From Calliopum simillimum (taxonomy: Eukaryota > Arthropoda > Insecta > Diptera > Lauxaniidae), in assembly GCA_951812925.1 (NCBI GenBank), contig OX638368.1, forward strand, positions 115,033,309-115,097,308: a stretch of DNA of 64,000 bases, given 5' to 3'. This document shows positions 50,839-62,390 of the stretch, piece by piece (the first letter of the stretch is position 1; each line of letters opens with the position of its first letter). Under the pieces are notes generated by a model that saw only the letters and a list, made by a program, of their open reading frames with translations, was not told the origin of the DNA and made no database searches. The translations under genes were made by a program, and so were the position numbers.

Positions 50839-52387
50839 CTGTCAGCGTCAAAAGAAATTGTACACGTTAATATGTTATGTTTTTGTCTTTATTTTACTAG
50901 TTTGCTTTATCATTTTATTCAACATATTATGTTTTTTGAAAAATATATTGTATATTCTTTCATTTTATAAAAAAAAAAAAAACAAAAATTTAACAATAAA
51001 AAAAATTATAGAACAACAGCTTAAAATACTTCAAATTCACAGCGTCAAAAGAAATTGTACAGTAAGTATAAAAAAATTATTTCAAAGAATTTTAAAGAGG
51101 TTAGTATTTTGTTTGCTTTCCATTTGCGTTGATTACAGCTTGCAATCTTCTGGGCATCGATTCCACTAGGTTTCGGGTTACATCGGAAGAGATTTTTTGC
51201 CATTCCTCCATTATCACTGATTTTAGAGAGTCTTTGCTGGTAATCGTTCTTTTTCTAATCTGACGGTCCAGATGCTACCACAAATGCTCGATAGCGTTAA
51301 GGTCGGGTGACTGGGCGGGATGATCCAGCTGTTTTGGGGTATGATATAGCAGCCATTCCTTTACAGTGTGCTTAGGATCATTGTCTTGTTGAAAGACCCA
51401 AGTTTGATCCAAGCCCAATTTGTCGACACTAGGTTGCAAATTATCTTTCAAAATGGTGAGGTAATCTGTTTTATTCATAGTGCTCTCTATGAAAACCAAG
51501 TTACCTACACCACTGGCTGCCATACACCCCCATACCATGACCGAACCACCACCATGCTTGACGGTAGATATTACATTTTGTTGGGCAAATGCTGAAATCG
51601 CTGTTGATTGATTTTTGATATGAAAGGTTTGCTTCTTGGAACTCGTCCACGTAGTCCATTTGCATGTAGTGCTCTACGTATAGTACTGGAGCTAACGTTA
51701 ACACCTGAGCGTTCTGAAATGTTCTCGGATATTTTAACAGCACTTTCAGTTGGATTTTGCTTCACTCGTCGCACAATGGATCGTATTTGAGTCGCATTTA
51801 GTTTACGGGTTCTTCCAGATTTGGGACGATTTTGTAAATTTTCGAACTTTTTGTAATTATCAATTATATGTTTTACAGTATTATGGCTTCTATCAATCAT
51901 CAAACCAATTTCACGCAATGTTTTTCCTTTTTTATAATATTTTAGCACAAGTTCGCGAACATCCAGGGAGGTTTGTTTACCCATTTTGAAAATAAATTTC
52001 GTTACTCAAAAATCTTCAGATTTGAACTGATCCTCACGACGTCAAGTCAATTAATAATTATTATAATTAGTTAATATTGCCTACAACATGATAAAAAGTC
52101 AAATCACTAAAAATAACGGGAATTTTTTACCGTTAAAATTCTTTAAAATATTTGGTGCACGTGTTGTACAACTTCTTTTGACGCTATTAATATGAAGATG
52201 TTTTTGTTTTTGTTCTATGAATTTTTGTTATTGTAATATTGTTGTTGTTTTTATTATGTACTTTAAGAGAGGAGAAAATATATTATTAAAAAAACAAAAA
52301 ATGTAAAACAAAAGGGAATTGCAAAAGAGTATAATTTAACTGCAAACATAGAGGAACAACGTGTACAATTTCTTTTGACGCTGACAG
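50839..52387. mobile_element. Tc1-family DNA transposon with complete ends (IR/DR type), inactive
   Basis: Perfect 30-bp terminal inverted repeats (core gcgtcaaaagaaattgtaca) lie at 50839-50868 and 52358-52387. Both are flanked by TA, the Tc1/mariner target duplication. A second copy of the core lies ~200 bp inside each end (about 51041 and, inverted, 52166-52187), the IR/DR arrangement known from some Tc1 elements. The transposase on the minus strand is broken. Total length is 1549 bp. Confidence 0.92.
51101..51984 (-). pseudogene. Tc1 transposase pseudogene lacking the first catalytic Asp
   Basis: From an ATG at 51984 the frame encodes the paired-type DNA-binding region: MGKQTSLDVRELVLKYYKKG, LREIGLMIDRSHNTV, the NRPKSGR linker and the second helix-turn-helix, about 130 residues. 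Near 51590 the frame ends just after KPFISKINQQRFQ. Coding resumes in another frame at QQNVISTVKHGGGSVMVWG, so the family's segment with the first catalytic Asp is deleted and a frameshift results. The second Asp region (FQQDNDPKHT) and the Glu region (SPDLNAIEHLW) remain. A TAG stop follows that Trp, after which a coherent tail continues to TAA at 51103-51101. It cannot be an active enzyme. Confidence 0.88.
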
Positions 52388-52395
52388 TATGTACA

Positions 52396-54564
52396 TAGTG
52401 CAGACAAATTAGGTAAAAACAGGTATTCATTTCTAATTTTGTTGAACATGCACCGATTTTGATCCGACAAAGCTCATTTTGTTCGTTATAAAATTTAAAA
52501 CAAAACCAACACATTAGTTTTTTCCGGCCTTTCCCCAAAGTTTCTTTAGTCCCCCGTGAACCCTCAAAATCGGATAAATTCAATAAAACTGTTCTAAAAT
52601 GCTTTAAAATGGAAAGTTATGCTATTTATGGGGTTCTCTAGATTGCTGAATTCAAATATGATGTTGAAAAATGAAAAAACTCAAAATGGCGCCCGGAAAA
52701 CTGCGTACATACCCATTTTAAGCACCAAAAGTGGGAAAAAATCGTTACGGGGGGTTTTAGCCTAGAAGTCTTGTTACTTTGAATAAATTTATACGGTCGG
52801 TGTGGGATATTGTTTTTTATACTATAGAAAGTAAAGTTGACCAAAAAGTTTTTTGAATTTTTGATTTATTTATTATTTAAGCAATAACTATAAAAAGCTA
52901 ATACAACTCAAAATTAAAAATATTTGTAACATTTTGCAAACCATTTTTTCTAAATTAATTTGAGGTTGCTGAACACGGAAAACGCATTTATTTTTTTTTC
53001 CTTGAGGTCGTTCCCGAGTTATTCGATAATTTATATTTTCGAGATTATAGCTTCATATACATCAATATATTTCCATGACGCCATGTTCGATCAATTTTAT
53101 TTTTCCACGTTTACAAAGAATGATTAATGTTGCTTCTAACAAGTATACTAATAATTAAGCTCCGATCAAAATTGACTGAGTTATAGCAGGAAAAAGTTTG
53201 AAATTTCATAAATTTTTTAAATTTTTCATATCAACTTCAAATGTAACACTTCGTTTTTGGCATATATTTTGTTTTAAATAAATTTTTTTTAAAATTTTAT
53301 TAAATGGCGCATACAACGACAAACATTTTAAGCCTATGTTGAGCAAAATCGAATGAAATTTCCAAAAGACATTAGGGTTTTAGTGCAATATGGAAATTTC
53401 GATTTCTTTCAAAAATTAATATTTTTGATACAATCCGCAATGTTCTTCTACAGAGAATGATTAGAAGTTACTTAAAACATCTTTAAAGTGTTCAATAAGT
53501 GTAGGGTGTCCTATCTGGAGGCTGAAAAATTGGATCTGTTGACTCAGGCCGAACATTTCGAAAATTCTCACATCTTCCTTATTGCACTAAAACCTTAATA
53601 TCTTTTGGAAATTTCATTCGATTTTGCTCAACATAGGCTTAAAATGTTTGCAATTTAATGCGCCATCTAATAAAATTACTAAAAAATAAGTATTTAAAAA
53701 AATTATATGCTAAAAACCAAATGTTTCATTTGAATTTGATGTGAAAAATTTCAAAAATTTGTGAAATTTTAAACTTTTTCCTGCTATAACTCAGTCAATT
53801 TTGTTCGAAGCATAATCATTGGTATACTTGTTAGAAGCGCCATTAATCACGCTTTTTCAACGTGGAAAAATAAAATTGATCGAACTTGGCGTCATAGAAA
53901 TATATTGATGTATATGAAGCTATAACGTCGAAAATATAAATTAACGAATAACTCGGGAACGGCGGCAAGGAAAAAGAAATAATTGGGTTTTTCGTGTTCA
54001 GCGACCTGAAGTTAATTTAGAAAAAATGGTTTGCAAAATGTTACAAATATTTTTAATTTTGAGTTGTATTAACTTTTTATAGTTATTGCTTAAATAATAA
54101 ACAAATCAAAAACACAAAAAAATGTTTGGTAAGCTTTACTTTTTATAGTATAAAAAACAATATCCCACACCGACCGTATAAATTCATTCAAAGTAACAAG
54201 ACTTCTAGGCTAAAACTCTCCGTAACGATTTTTTCCCATTTTTGGTGCTTAAAATGGGTATGTACGCAGTTTTCCGGGCGCCATTTTGAGTTTTTTCATT
54301 TTACAACATCATATTTGGATTCAGCAATCTAGAGAATCCCATGAATAGCATAATTTTCCATTTGTAAGCATTTTAGAACAGTATTATTGAATTTATTCGA
54401 TTTTGAGGGTTCACGGGGGACTAAAGAAATTTTGTGGAAAGGCCGGAAAAAACTAATGTGTTGGTTTTGTTTTAAATTTTATTACGAACAAAATGAGCCC
54501 TGTCGGATCAAAATCGGTGCATGTTCAACAAAATAAGGAATGAATACCTAATTTGCCTGCACTA
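52396..54564. mobile_element. 2.2-kb giant palindromic foldback element
   Basis: The left end tagtgcagacaaattaggt and right end (rc tagtgcaggcaaattaggt) start two ~1-kb arms. The arms are nearly mirror images down to about 53395 and 53575 (aaaccttaatatcttttgga). A ~180-bp unpaired spacer around 53480 contains gtgtagggtgtcctatctgg. Both arms show the same short frames, so none is evidence of a gene. A terminal fragment of the same family lies at 57585-57658. It starts 8 bp after the Tc1 element ends. Confidence 0.88.
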
Positions 54565-55255
54565 ATAAGAAATTCTTCTGTAAAATTAAATGTAAACGAG
54601 ATATTCCCAAATAAAATTTTTTTTTGTGACCTGTAACCTCGAATATCTTTACATGTACACACGACATTGTATGCAGTCTTCTACAAAGCCTTAAAAATGT
54701 TAAAATAAAGGTCGGTGCAAAAAATTCAGTTTTGCAACTTGATAGTGAAGTAGAAATCTCCATTTTACTTTATTAGTAAGAACCAACCTATGAACGGTTT
54801 TTTAATGAAAATCAGAGGCCTAAATGACTGTCGTCTTGTTTTCATCATTTTAGAGAATCTATGGAACTAAACGTAATCAGTAATAACAACAATGAAATGA
54901 CATAGTAAGGTAAGTGTAACGAATTTCAGCCATTTTAAGACCGGAAATCTGATTTTTCATAAGAACTGATTTATCCGGGATCGATTCGATGCTTGATGAC
55001 GAATTCGATTTCTGCATCAGTTTTTTGCATAATATCGCAAAATATTTCACCTTTTTTAATTTTTGCAATATTTTTCGAAATTTTCTTGCTTCTGGCCAAA
55101 AATTTACAAGAGAATTAAATTCTGTCATTTTTCAATATATTAACTTTCAGATATTCCAATAATTTAAAAAACAATTTTCCATTAGTGTTAATAATAAATA
55201 TTATATATAAGTAGTATATTAATTATAGTAAAAACAAATTTCCTTATAATCTGAA

Positions 55256-58200
55256 TCATCCTGTATTTAAATATCTTAGATACTTTATAAGATGCTCCAA
55301 TAATTTATTAGCCGGCTTTGTCCATTTGCATGTTGTAAATGCCATTTCACAATTCGAAACACTTTTACCAGAATCAATAGCCTTATGAAGTGCTGTGCCA
55401 CTTATATAATCATGCACTGTATCTAGACTGCATAAAGAAAAACATTTTTAATATGAAAGCACGAAATTTCAATTCAATAGCTTACCTTGTCAATCCATCA
55501 ATAATTTTCGCTAAAGCATTAGCTTTGCCAGAACGGACATCAATTACAGCATCTTTAACATATTCACAAATAGATTTCTGTATACAGGACCTGATGTCAA
55601 TATCATGCTCTAGAAACTTTGAGTGCACATTTTGCAAAAGATCTTGCATGTTGGTTACTGTTCAAGAAAAAACGATTATAATAAGAGAACATAGTTAATA
55701 AAAAGAGATGTAGTAAGGCGTTAACGAATAAACAAAATTATAAATATTCTTGATTTTAACTTATACATCTCATTGACGAACTTTTGTTTCCAATATATTT
55801 CGAGTTTTGCAAAATTTTTTTTAAATTTTCATGCGTCTGCAACATTTTTTTCAAGACTTTGAAGAATTTAACTTCTGCAACATTTGCAATACATCGCGAA
55901 TATTTCAAATATTTTAACTTATTTGAATTTATGAAAATTTTCTATCTTCTGCAACATTTTTTAAACTTTTGTATATTATGATAAATTCAACTTCTGCAAC
56001 ATTTTCTAACAGTATATCGGAAATATTTCAACTTATTTTGACTCCTGCAGTATTTTACAATATTTTCTTGCTTTTGTTTTTTATGGCGAATACAACTTCT
56101 GCAACATTTTCTAGCAATATATCGGAATATTTCAACTTATTTCGTTTTTTGCAACATTTCACGAAATTTTATTGCTTCTGCAACATTTTTCAACACTTCA
56201 ATACTTGTTGACGAATTCAATTTCTGCAACTTTCGCAAATATTTTTCAATTATTTCGACTTCTGCAACATTTTATACTTTTGTATATTATAATGAATTCA
56301 ACTTCTGCAACATTTTCTAGGAGTATATCGGAAATATTTCAAGTTATTTTGACTCTTGCAGTATTTTTCAATATTTTCTTGCTTTTTTTTATTATGGCGA
56401 ATACAACTTCTGCAACATTTTCTAGCAATATATCGGAATATTTCAACTTATTTCGACTTTTGCAACATTTCTCGAAATTTTCTGGCTACTGCAACATTTT
56501 TCAACACTTTCGTATATTTTGACGAATTCAGCGTCTGCAACATTTTTTTACAATATATACCAAATATTTCAACTTATTTCAACTTTTGCAACCTCTTACA
56601 AGATTTATTTTGCTACTGCATTTTTTAACACTTCGATACTTGTTGACGAATTTAATTTCTGCAACATATCGCAAACATTTCAACTTAATTTGAATTTTGA
56701 AACATTTTCTGAAACTTTCTGACTTGCATCATTTTTCAACTTTTATTGACTTTTGCAACATTTTTCGAAATTTTCTTAGTTCTGCAACATTTTTCAACAC
56801 TTCAATACTTGTTGACGAATTCAATTTCTGCAATATTTCTTTGCAGCATACCGCAAAAATTTCAACTTATTTTGATTTTTGCAACATTTTCTGAAACTCT
56901 CTGGCTTTTGCAACATTTTTCAACTTATTTCGACTTTTGCAACATTTTTCGAAATTTCCTTGGTTCTGCAACATTTTTCAACACTTCGATACTTCTTGAC
57001 GAAATTCAATTTCCACAACATTTTTTGCAACATTTTTCAACAATTTTGTATATTTTGAAGAATTCAACATCTGCAACATTTTCTTGAAATATATCGAAAG
57101 TATTACGACTTTTGCAACATTTTTCGAAATTATCTTGCTTCTGTAATATTTTTTGACACCTCGAAGATTCAGCTTCTGCAACATTTTTTTGAAATGTATC
57201 GCGAATATTTCTAACATTTCAACTTATTTCTACTTGTGCAACATTTTTCAGCACTTTTGAATATTATGACGAATTCAACGTCTGCAACATTTTTTTGCAG
57301 TATATCCCGAATATTTCAACTAATATCGACTTTTGCAACATTTTACGAAACTTGTTTTGCTATTGCAACATTTTTTAACTTGTTGACGAATTCAATTTCT
57401 GCAACATTTTTTTCCATTATATCGCAAATATTTCAACTAACTTGACTTTGACTCTTGCAATATTTTCTGAAACTTTTTGGATTCTGCAACATTTTTCAAC
57501 TTATTTTGACGTCTGCAACATTTTTCGAAAATTTCTTGGTTTTGCAACATTTTTCAACACTTCGATACTTTTTTCAATTACGAAAACATGAGCCTGTCTG
57601 CTCAAAATCGGTGCCTGTTAAACAAAATTAGATATTTTAACCCGATTTGCCTGCACTAATTATTTTGTTGCAGTAAATTTTAATTAAATCCAGATTCAAA
57701 TTTTCGGTTTCTCTGTAATCCACCCTGGAAATTCTTAGTTGTTCTACCCACCTACTTTACTTGTTTTACTTCCGTTAACCGCATGCCTTTGCGTTACAAA
57801 ATTAAATGTATCCATCAGATTAGACATAGGCCCATCGGAGGCCCGCGTTGACTTCTTCAATCCAAAGCTATAAGCCACGGGAGTGGCAGTTAAAACTTTA
57901 AACAACGTTGCAGCAGCAGCGCCAGCGGCAATAAAAACACCAGACATCAATAAGGAACCCTCGTTTAGATGCATCAAATTGCGAAATGTTGATTTCGTCA
58001 ATTTCATGCTGGGCTGTATCGGAATTCGTACAAAAGGTACCACAAATTCAACGCCAATTTTGATATCATCGTTTTCAGCATGAAAATGAAAACCACGCGC
58101 TTTCCTCCCTGTTGAACCATCGCTGCTGCTGCTGCTGACAGCCATATCCTTAATTTCAACAGCAAAAACATTGGTTGAGGCGGCAGCTCGACCAGATACG

Positions 58201-58394
58201 GGCTCATTAGTAGAACGCGGTTCGAAATCACGAAAACGTAATAAATTTGGCACCGCGTTCGTGCTGCTTCCGTAATAATTATTGCTTACACTTTCACTGA
58301 ATTCATAATAATTTGGCTGGAATACCAGCAGTATTCCAATGATGAAACAAAAGATTTGTGGATAATTCTGTGCTGCTGAGTTCATGACGAACAT
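55256..58394 (-). CDS. Small secreted four-cysteine insect protein, DM4/DM12-like (paralogue 2)
   Basis: Three exons: from an ATG at 58385 (or 58394) to 57761, then 55657-55486, then 55427-55256. Introns are 2103 bp (phase 1) and 58 bp (phase 2). The product is about 322 residues. The N-terminus is a signal peptide (QIFCFIIGILLVFQ). EFVVPFVRIPI, a hydrophobic Ala/Gly segment (VFIAAGAAAATLF) and a C-terminal domain with C233-x5-C239 and C292-x6-C299 follow; SGKAN, KIIDGL and AIDSGKS match paralogue 1 at the same places. Relative to paralogue 1 it lacks the first intron, keeps the phase-1 intron and has an extra 58-bp intron. The donors (GTAAAG, GTAAG) and acceptors (gaacag, atgcag) are reasonable, and phases agree throughout. 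Function unknown; probably extracellular or secretory pathway. Confidence 0.82.
55790..57560. repeat. Minisatellite-like array inside the long intron of paralogue 2
   Basis: About 1.77 kb built from a ~15-bp motif (plus strand ttctgcaacatttttc) repeated dozens of times at irregular 30-60 bp spacing. Linkers are aatatttcaacttatttcga and gacgaattcaatt. Larger repeats of about 120-215 bp can be followed through gacgaattcaa blocks (56211, 56521, 56643, 56815, 56998, 57271, 57375). On the transcribed minus strand the motif reads tgttgcagaa. Open plus-strand frames over the array are products of the repeat. Confidence 0.88.
57585..57658. repeat. Terminal fragment of the 2.2-kb palindrome family
   Basis: gctcaaaatcggtgcctgtt through cgatttgcctgcacta matches the right end of the element at 52396-54564 (tcaaaatcggtgcatgttca ... 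ttgcctgcacta). It abuts the minisatellite, about 100 bp from the splice donor of paralogue 2's first exon. Confidence 0.65.
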
Positions 58395-60850
58395 TTTGTG
58401 TGGCAGACGTGCGTTGGGGTGGCACAAGATTACTTGTAATTGTAATTGGTGGTTGTTGGTTGTTGCTTGGATTCACTTTCGTTTTCGTTACTGCGCGTAC
58501 ACTGTGTTGTTGACTTGCAGCCGGTTGGCAATGGTATGAACGCCCCGATGAAGATTCACACTTTGTTTATACAATTGAAAGTTTTCGGCTCGGTGATTGC
58601 ATTTATCAGCAAGAATTATGATGGCTGCTATTTTATTGTCACCGAATGAGTCTTTCATTTTATTTGCCAAATGTATGTGCTTGGGCACAAATAAAGCACA
58701 AAATTTCATATATGTAGCTATGGCAAGAAAACGTAACTTCGTGTACAATATTTTCATCGAAGAACAGTATACACTTTATTTCGAACTACCATCGACCTCC
58801 TCCGGGTTCTTGAAAAATTTCATAATTCGATAATCAATTATACGATTTGCATGATTTTTTTGCTTTCGAATACATGGTAAGATTGCAAGACAAACTCTAA
58901 TTTGAAATACCCTCAGCAAGACCCGGAATATTAAAAAATTCTTTCACCGGTACAAATAACATCCGCTGGAAAAATGTCCAATACAGCGATATAAAAAAGA
59001 TCATCTGATACTGTTGGACAGATACGGATGAGATTAGGAACATACATTTTTATTATAATTTCATATTAAATCTCATTAGTTCTTTTACTTTCATTCTCGT
59101 AACTCACAGGGGGCGTACAGAGATCTCAAAATACTATATCGTTCTTTAGTGCCGAATAAATTGAAATTGAGCTGTAATGAATTTGCAGAATTATTTTATC
59201 TAAATCTTTTTCAAATCCCTATGATGTGGGTTCAACGATGCGCTAAATACGGCAGAGTAGCAAAAAATTCATTGAGTCATTTGAATATCTAATTTGAGTT
59301 AATATTCGAAAATAATTGTCGCTAACGTTACCATTTCCTTTAGTTTATTGTATATATACAAATTATATCATACACTAAGGTAACTTAACATTTAAGTGAA
59401 TATTCATTAGAGCCCTTAAGAGCTAACCCAACTGGAAAATTTTAAAGCGTTTCTTAAGACAGCGCTCTGAAAGTGTAGTTTTTATTTAAAGCATGGCCAA
59501 ATCTAGACGAAAAAATACGTGAAGTAAACGCCTGCAGCTGCAGCTTTGTCGCTTGTAGCATCCCTGCAGGACCACAGACTATTTGAAAACTAGTTTGTAA
59601 ACTAGTCCTGAGGAGCAACCGACAAGTCCAAATTCTAATCCCATCATATTTGAAGCTCTATTAACGTTTTGTAATGATTGCCATTGGACGTAACCAATTG
59701 TAACTAGAACAAATAACATCCACTAGGAGAATGTCCTAGACAGCAAAATAAAACAAAAACAATATTACATATTTTGACAGAGATGGATGAGATTAAGTAC
59801 ATATATTTTTGAGGGGTATCGGGCAAAGGGGGGAAACTACCCTACTGGACCACGGACTATTCCAAAACTAGGTTGCAAACTACTTCATAGGAAAATGCGG
59901 TCCCATCAGATATAAAGTTCTTTTTACGTTTTACATTGTTTGACATTGACCAATTGTCTCCTTATGCACTACGTTTGGACCAGAAAAAGGTCAATTGTAT
60001 CCTTATGCATTACATTCGGGCCAGTAAAAGGCCAATTTTTTTTTTGTTTTATTTTTATTTACATATTTCAAAAAATTTAATTTAAACTGGTGGTCCCAAA
60101 AACCTTGTTCTGCCCTTTTTCTGTAGGTGGAGCGATGAGTTCGATTTGAACGAAAGCTGCTATGGATGCAGAGATTTATCATGGTGGTTGACACTATTTA
60201 TATTTATGTACCAAGTTTTATAACAAAACCTGCTATTCCTACAGAGATATAGCATTTAAAGTCATTTTTTTGTATGACGGATGCAACACCCCCTTACTCA
60301 ATCCACTCCACTTTTTGCACGTTGATTGGTAGTAAAAACATCTATCCACGTACCAAGTTTTATAACAAAATCTGGTTTACCTACAGAGATGTAGCATTTA
60401 ATGTGTTTTTTTGTATGGTGGCTACAACTCTCCCTCACCCAATCCCCCTTTAGCATAGCTATAAACTACCTGCAGTACAAGACAAATACGTAGTGCGATA
60501 ATAGTCAGGATCGGTTAAGCGGTTTCAAAGTTATTAGGCGACAAACACACGCACACTACATTTTTATATATGTGACTTTGTCTATTCAAAAGGAGGCATA
60601 CGTGTCAAAAAAAAAAATTTACAATTTTTGCCGATTCGCATAAATTTTTAAAAAATTTTTTTTTTCGCACGTAAGCCCCTTTTTCATAGACCAGGTCACA
60701 TATGTATATAGATTACAAATTTTACATCTCAAAAAGTTTTACAGACGTATGTGCTAAAGGCTTTGTTATATATTTCTGAGCATCGTGTTTCTGGTTCGAA
60801 TCTCAGTGCGGATGGATTTTTTATTTCAATTATTTTTTTTTTTTTTATTC

Positions 60851-61080
60851 AGCCTTATCACGTACATAATTCGATTTCGATTCGAACTAATCCAATCGAG
60901 ATTTTAATATCCGCAATCGAAATCGAAAATTTTTACAATCAATGTCGTATCAGCCATGTCATCTTATTCGATTTTGATTGGAAAATTTTCGATTTCGATT
61001 CTGAATATCTATATATGTATACGACAGCAAAATCTCGCTTCAATTTAGTTCGAATCGAAATCGAATTACATGATAAGGGT
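60851..61080. mobile_element. MITE with ~40-bp inverted repeats, nested in copy D
   Basis: agccttatcacgtacataat plus tcgatttcgattcgaact is mirrored at 61040-61080 (agttcgaatcgaaatcgaat, acatgataagggt). The interior repeats cgattttcgatt-like strings. About 230 bp and non-coding. Confidence 0.65.
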
Positions 61081-61522
61081 GATTATTTTACACCTCGGTT
61101 ATGTTGGACACATATTTCATTTTCCGATCTGAAGACTCTTTAGACAAATTTTGTACAAATTAATGTGGATTTAAAAATTGGAATTGAAAATCACCGAGTG
61201 GAGGATTTGAACCCGGGTCTCACCACGCAGTGCAAGTCATTAGTCACATACATTATCGTTTACTCTTCTTCACAATCGACATACTTCCAAACAGTATGCG
61301 GTCAGTTACGTTATAGTATCACTGACACAATCGATAGAAAATTGGACAACTTTTGGTACTAATGACGAATTATGCATTACATTTGGACCATTTTTAATAC
61401 AAATGAACGAATTTGGGCTATTTTTGTTACAATTGATAATTTAAGTAAATTTATTCTTGTTTTAGATGTAGTCCGTTTTAGTCTAGTTACTTATTACTAA
61501 AGCAAAGATGGGACTATTGAGA

Positions 61523-61774
61523 CAATTAAGGAGTGGCCGTACCAAAAAGCCTAAGTACCATTACGAGGCAAAAGTAATGTCATAGTAATCGATTATTTGA
61601 TCGGTATAATTTTTTCAACATAATGCTATCAACTCCACACCATCAAGCAAACTTTTCGTGAAAACAGAAAAAAATTTTAATCATTTCTAACAAAATGTCA
61701 CCCGATTCATATGATGACACTACTTTTGCCTCGGACTGGTATTTAGGCCCTATGGTACAGCCACTCCTCAATTG
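61523..61774. mobile_element. MITE with gagtggccgtacca ends
   Basis: caattaaggagtggccgtac is mirrored by tggtacagccactcctcaat. Inside, gaggcaaaagtaatgtcat is mirrored by gatgacactacttttgcctc, so the element is largely palindromic. The aaagtaatgtcat box also occurs in the 19836 and 39205 elements and near 50630 in related form. Confidence 0.65.
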
Positions 61775-62390
61775 CTTCCGCCGGTCCTACAGGGATGCTT
61801 TTTGGAAAAAAAGGCAGAGTTCCAAGTTTTTAAAGGTTAGGTCGGCCATCTCATAATTTATGCAACTTTCATAAAAAAGGAGCAACTTTTTCATTCCGTT
61901 CATTCAATGTTTGCTCTGCTACTTTTCCTAGCTTAACAGCTTTATTCTAACTAAACGAAAGCGCTGCCTTTGGAAGTGCTCTTATTCCACTTGGGAACTT
62001 ATTATGTTTTTGCTAAATATACATTATTGTTGGGAACTTGCCAGATAGTAGACATAATTTTTCACCAGTCTTGCTTATTGGTGCAACAAAAGTCGCTTAA
62101 GATTTGGTTGAAAAAACACGGTTACTTTTCATGCGACAAATTCGCACATTTGCATGGAGATCCAACAATTCAAATGCTTCGGCTAGCGTAAAAAATCCAG
62201 GCGAAAATGTGAATAAACCCATTTTGGAGTTGCAACATACATACAACATGCGTTTCATATTTATTATCTTAATGTGATTATCATAATAAATGATTGCAAT
62301 CTCAAAATATAAATTTAGCTAATTTTATTTATTAAAAAAAAAAAATATTTCCTCGTATTAATTGATGCGAGACCACAACTTTGGTGGTCC

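Larger units (their letters stand above)
59557..61799 (-). repeat. Composite repeat with facing tRNA-like modules, copy D, with nested insertions
   Basis: Termini agcatccctgcaggacc and (rc) agcatccctgtaggacc form an inverted repeat at 59557 and 61799. Inside are the family boxes (caattgtctccttatgca, rc gtccaaatgtaatgcata) and the module with ctggttcgaatctcag at 60780. The opposing module has gaggatttgaacccggg near 61200. Extra blocks interrupt it: a partial end duplication at 59842, a block with two ~135-bp direct units (taccaagttttataacaaaa) at 60200-60540, and MITEs at 60851-61080 and 61523-61774. Confidence 0.6.
58428..62390. other. Intergenic repeat-rich region between paralogue 2 and the Gly-rich gene
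   Basis: No gene is supported. About 58935-59050 (acaaataacatccgctgg) is echoed at 59705-59800, indicating a small dispersed repeat. The composite repeat at 59557-61799 fills most of the rest. 61800-62390 is AT-rich and would contain the 3' flank of the gene ending at 62391. Confidence 0.5.

Noticed and set aside
55390..55698. 102-residue plus-strand frame
   Set aside because: Lies opposite two exons of the minus-strand secreted protein whose phases and paralogy are convincing.
55969..57445. Overlapping plus-strand frames with repeated SATF and FQLI words
   Set aside because: Created by the tandem array; no start context, no unique sequence, and the array lies in a minus-strand intron.
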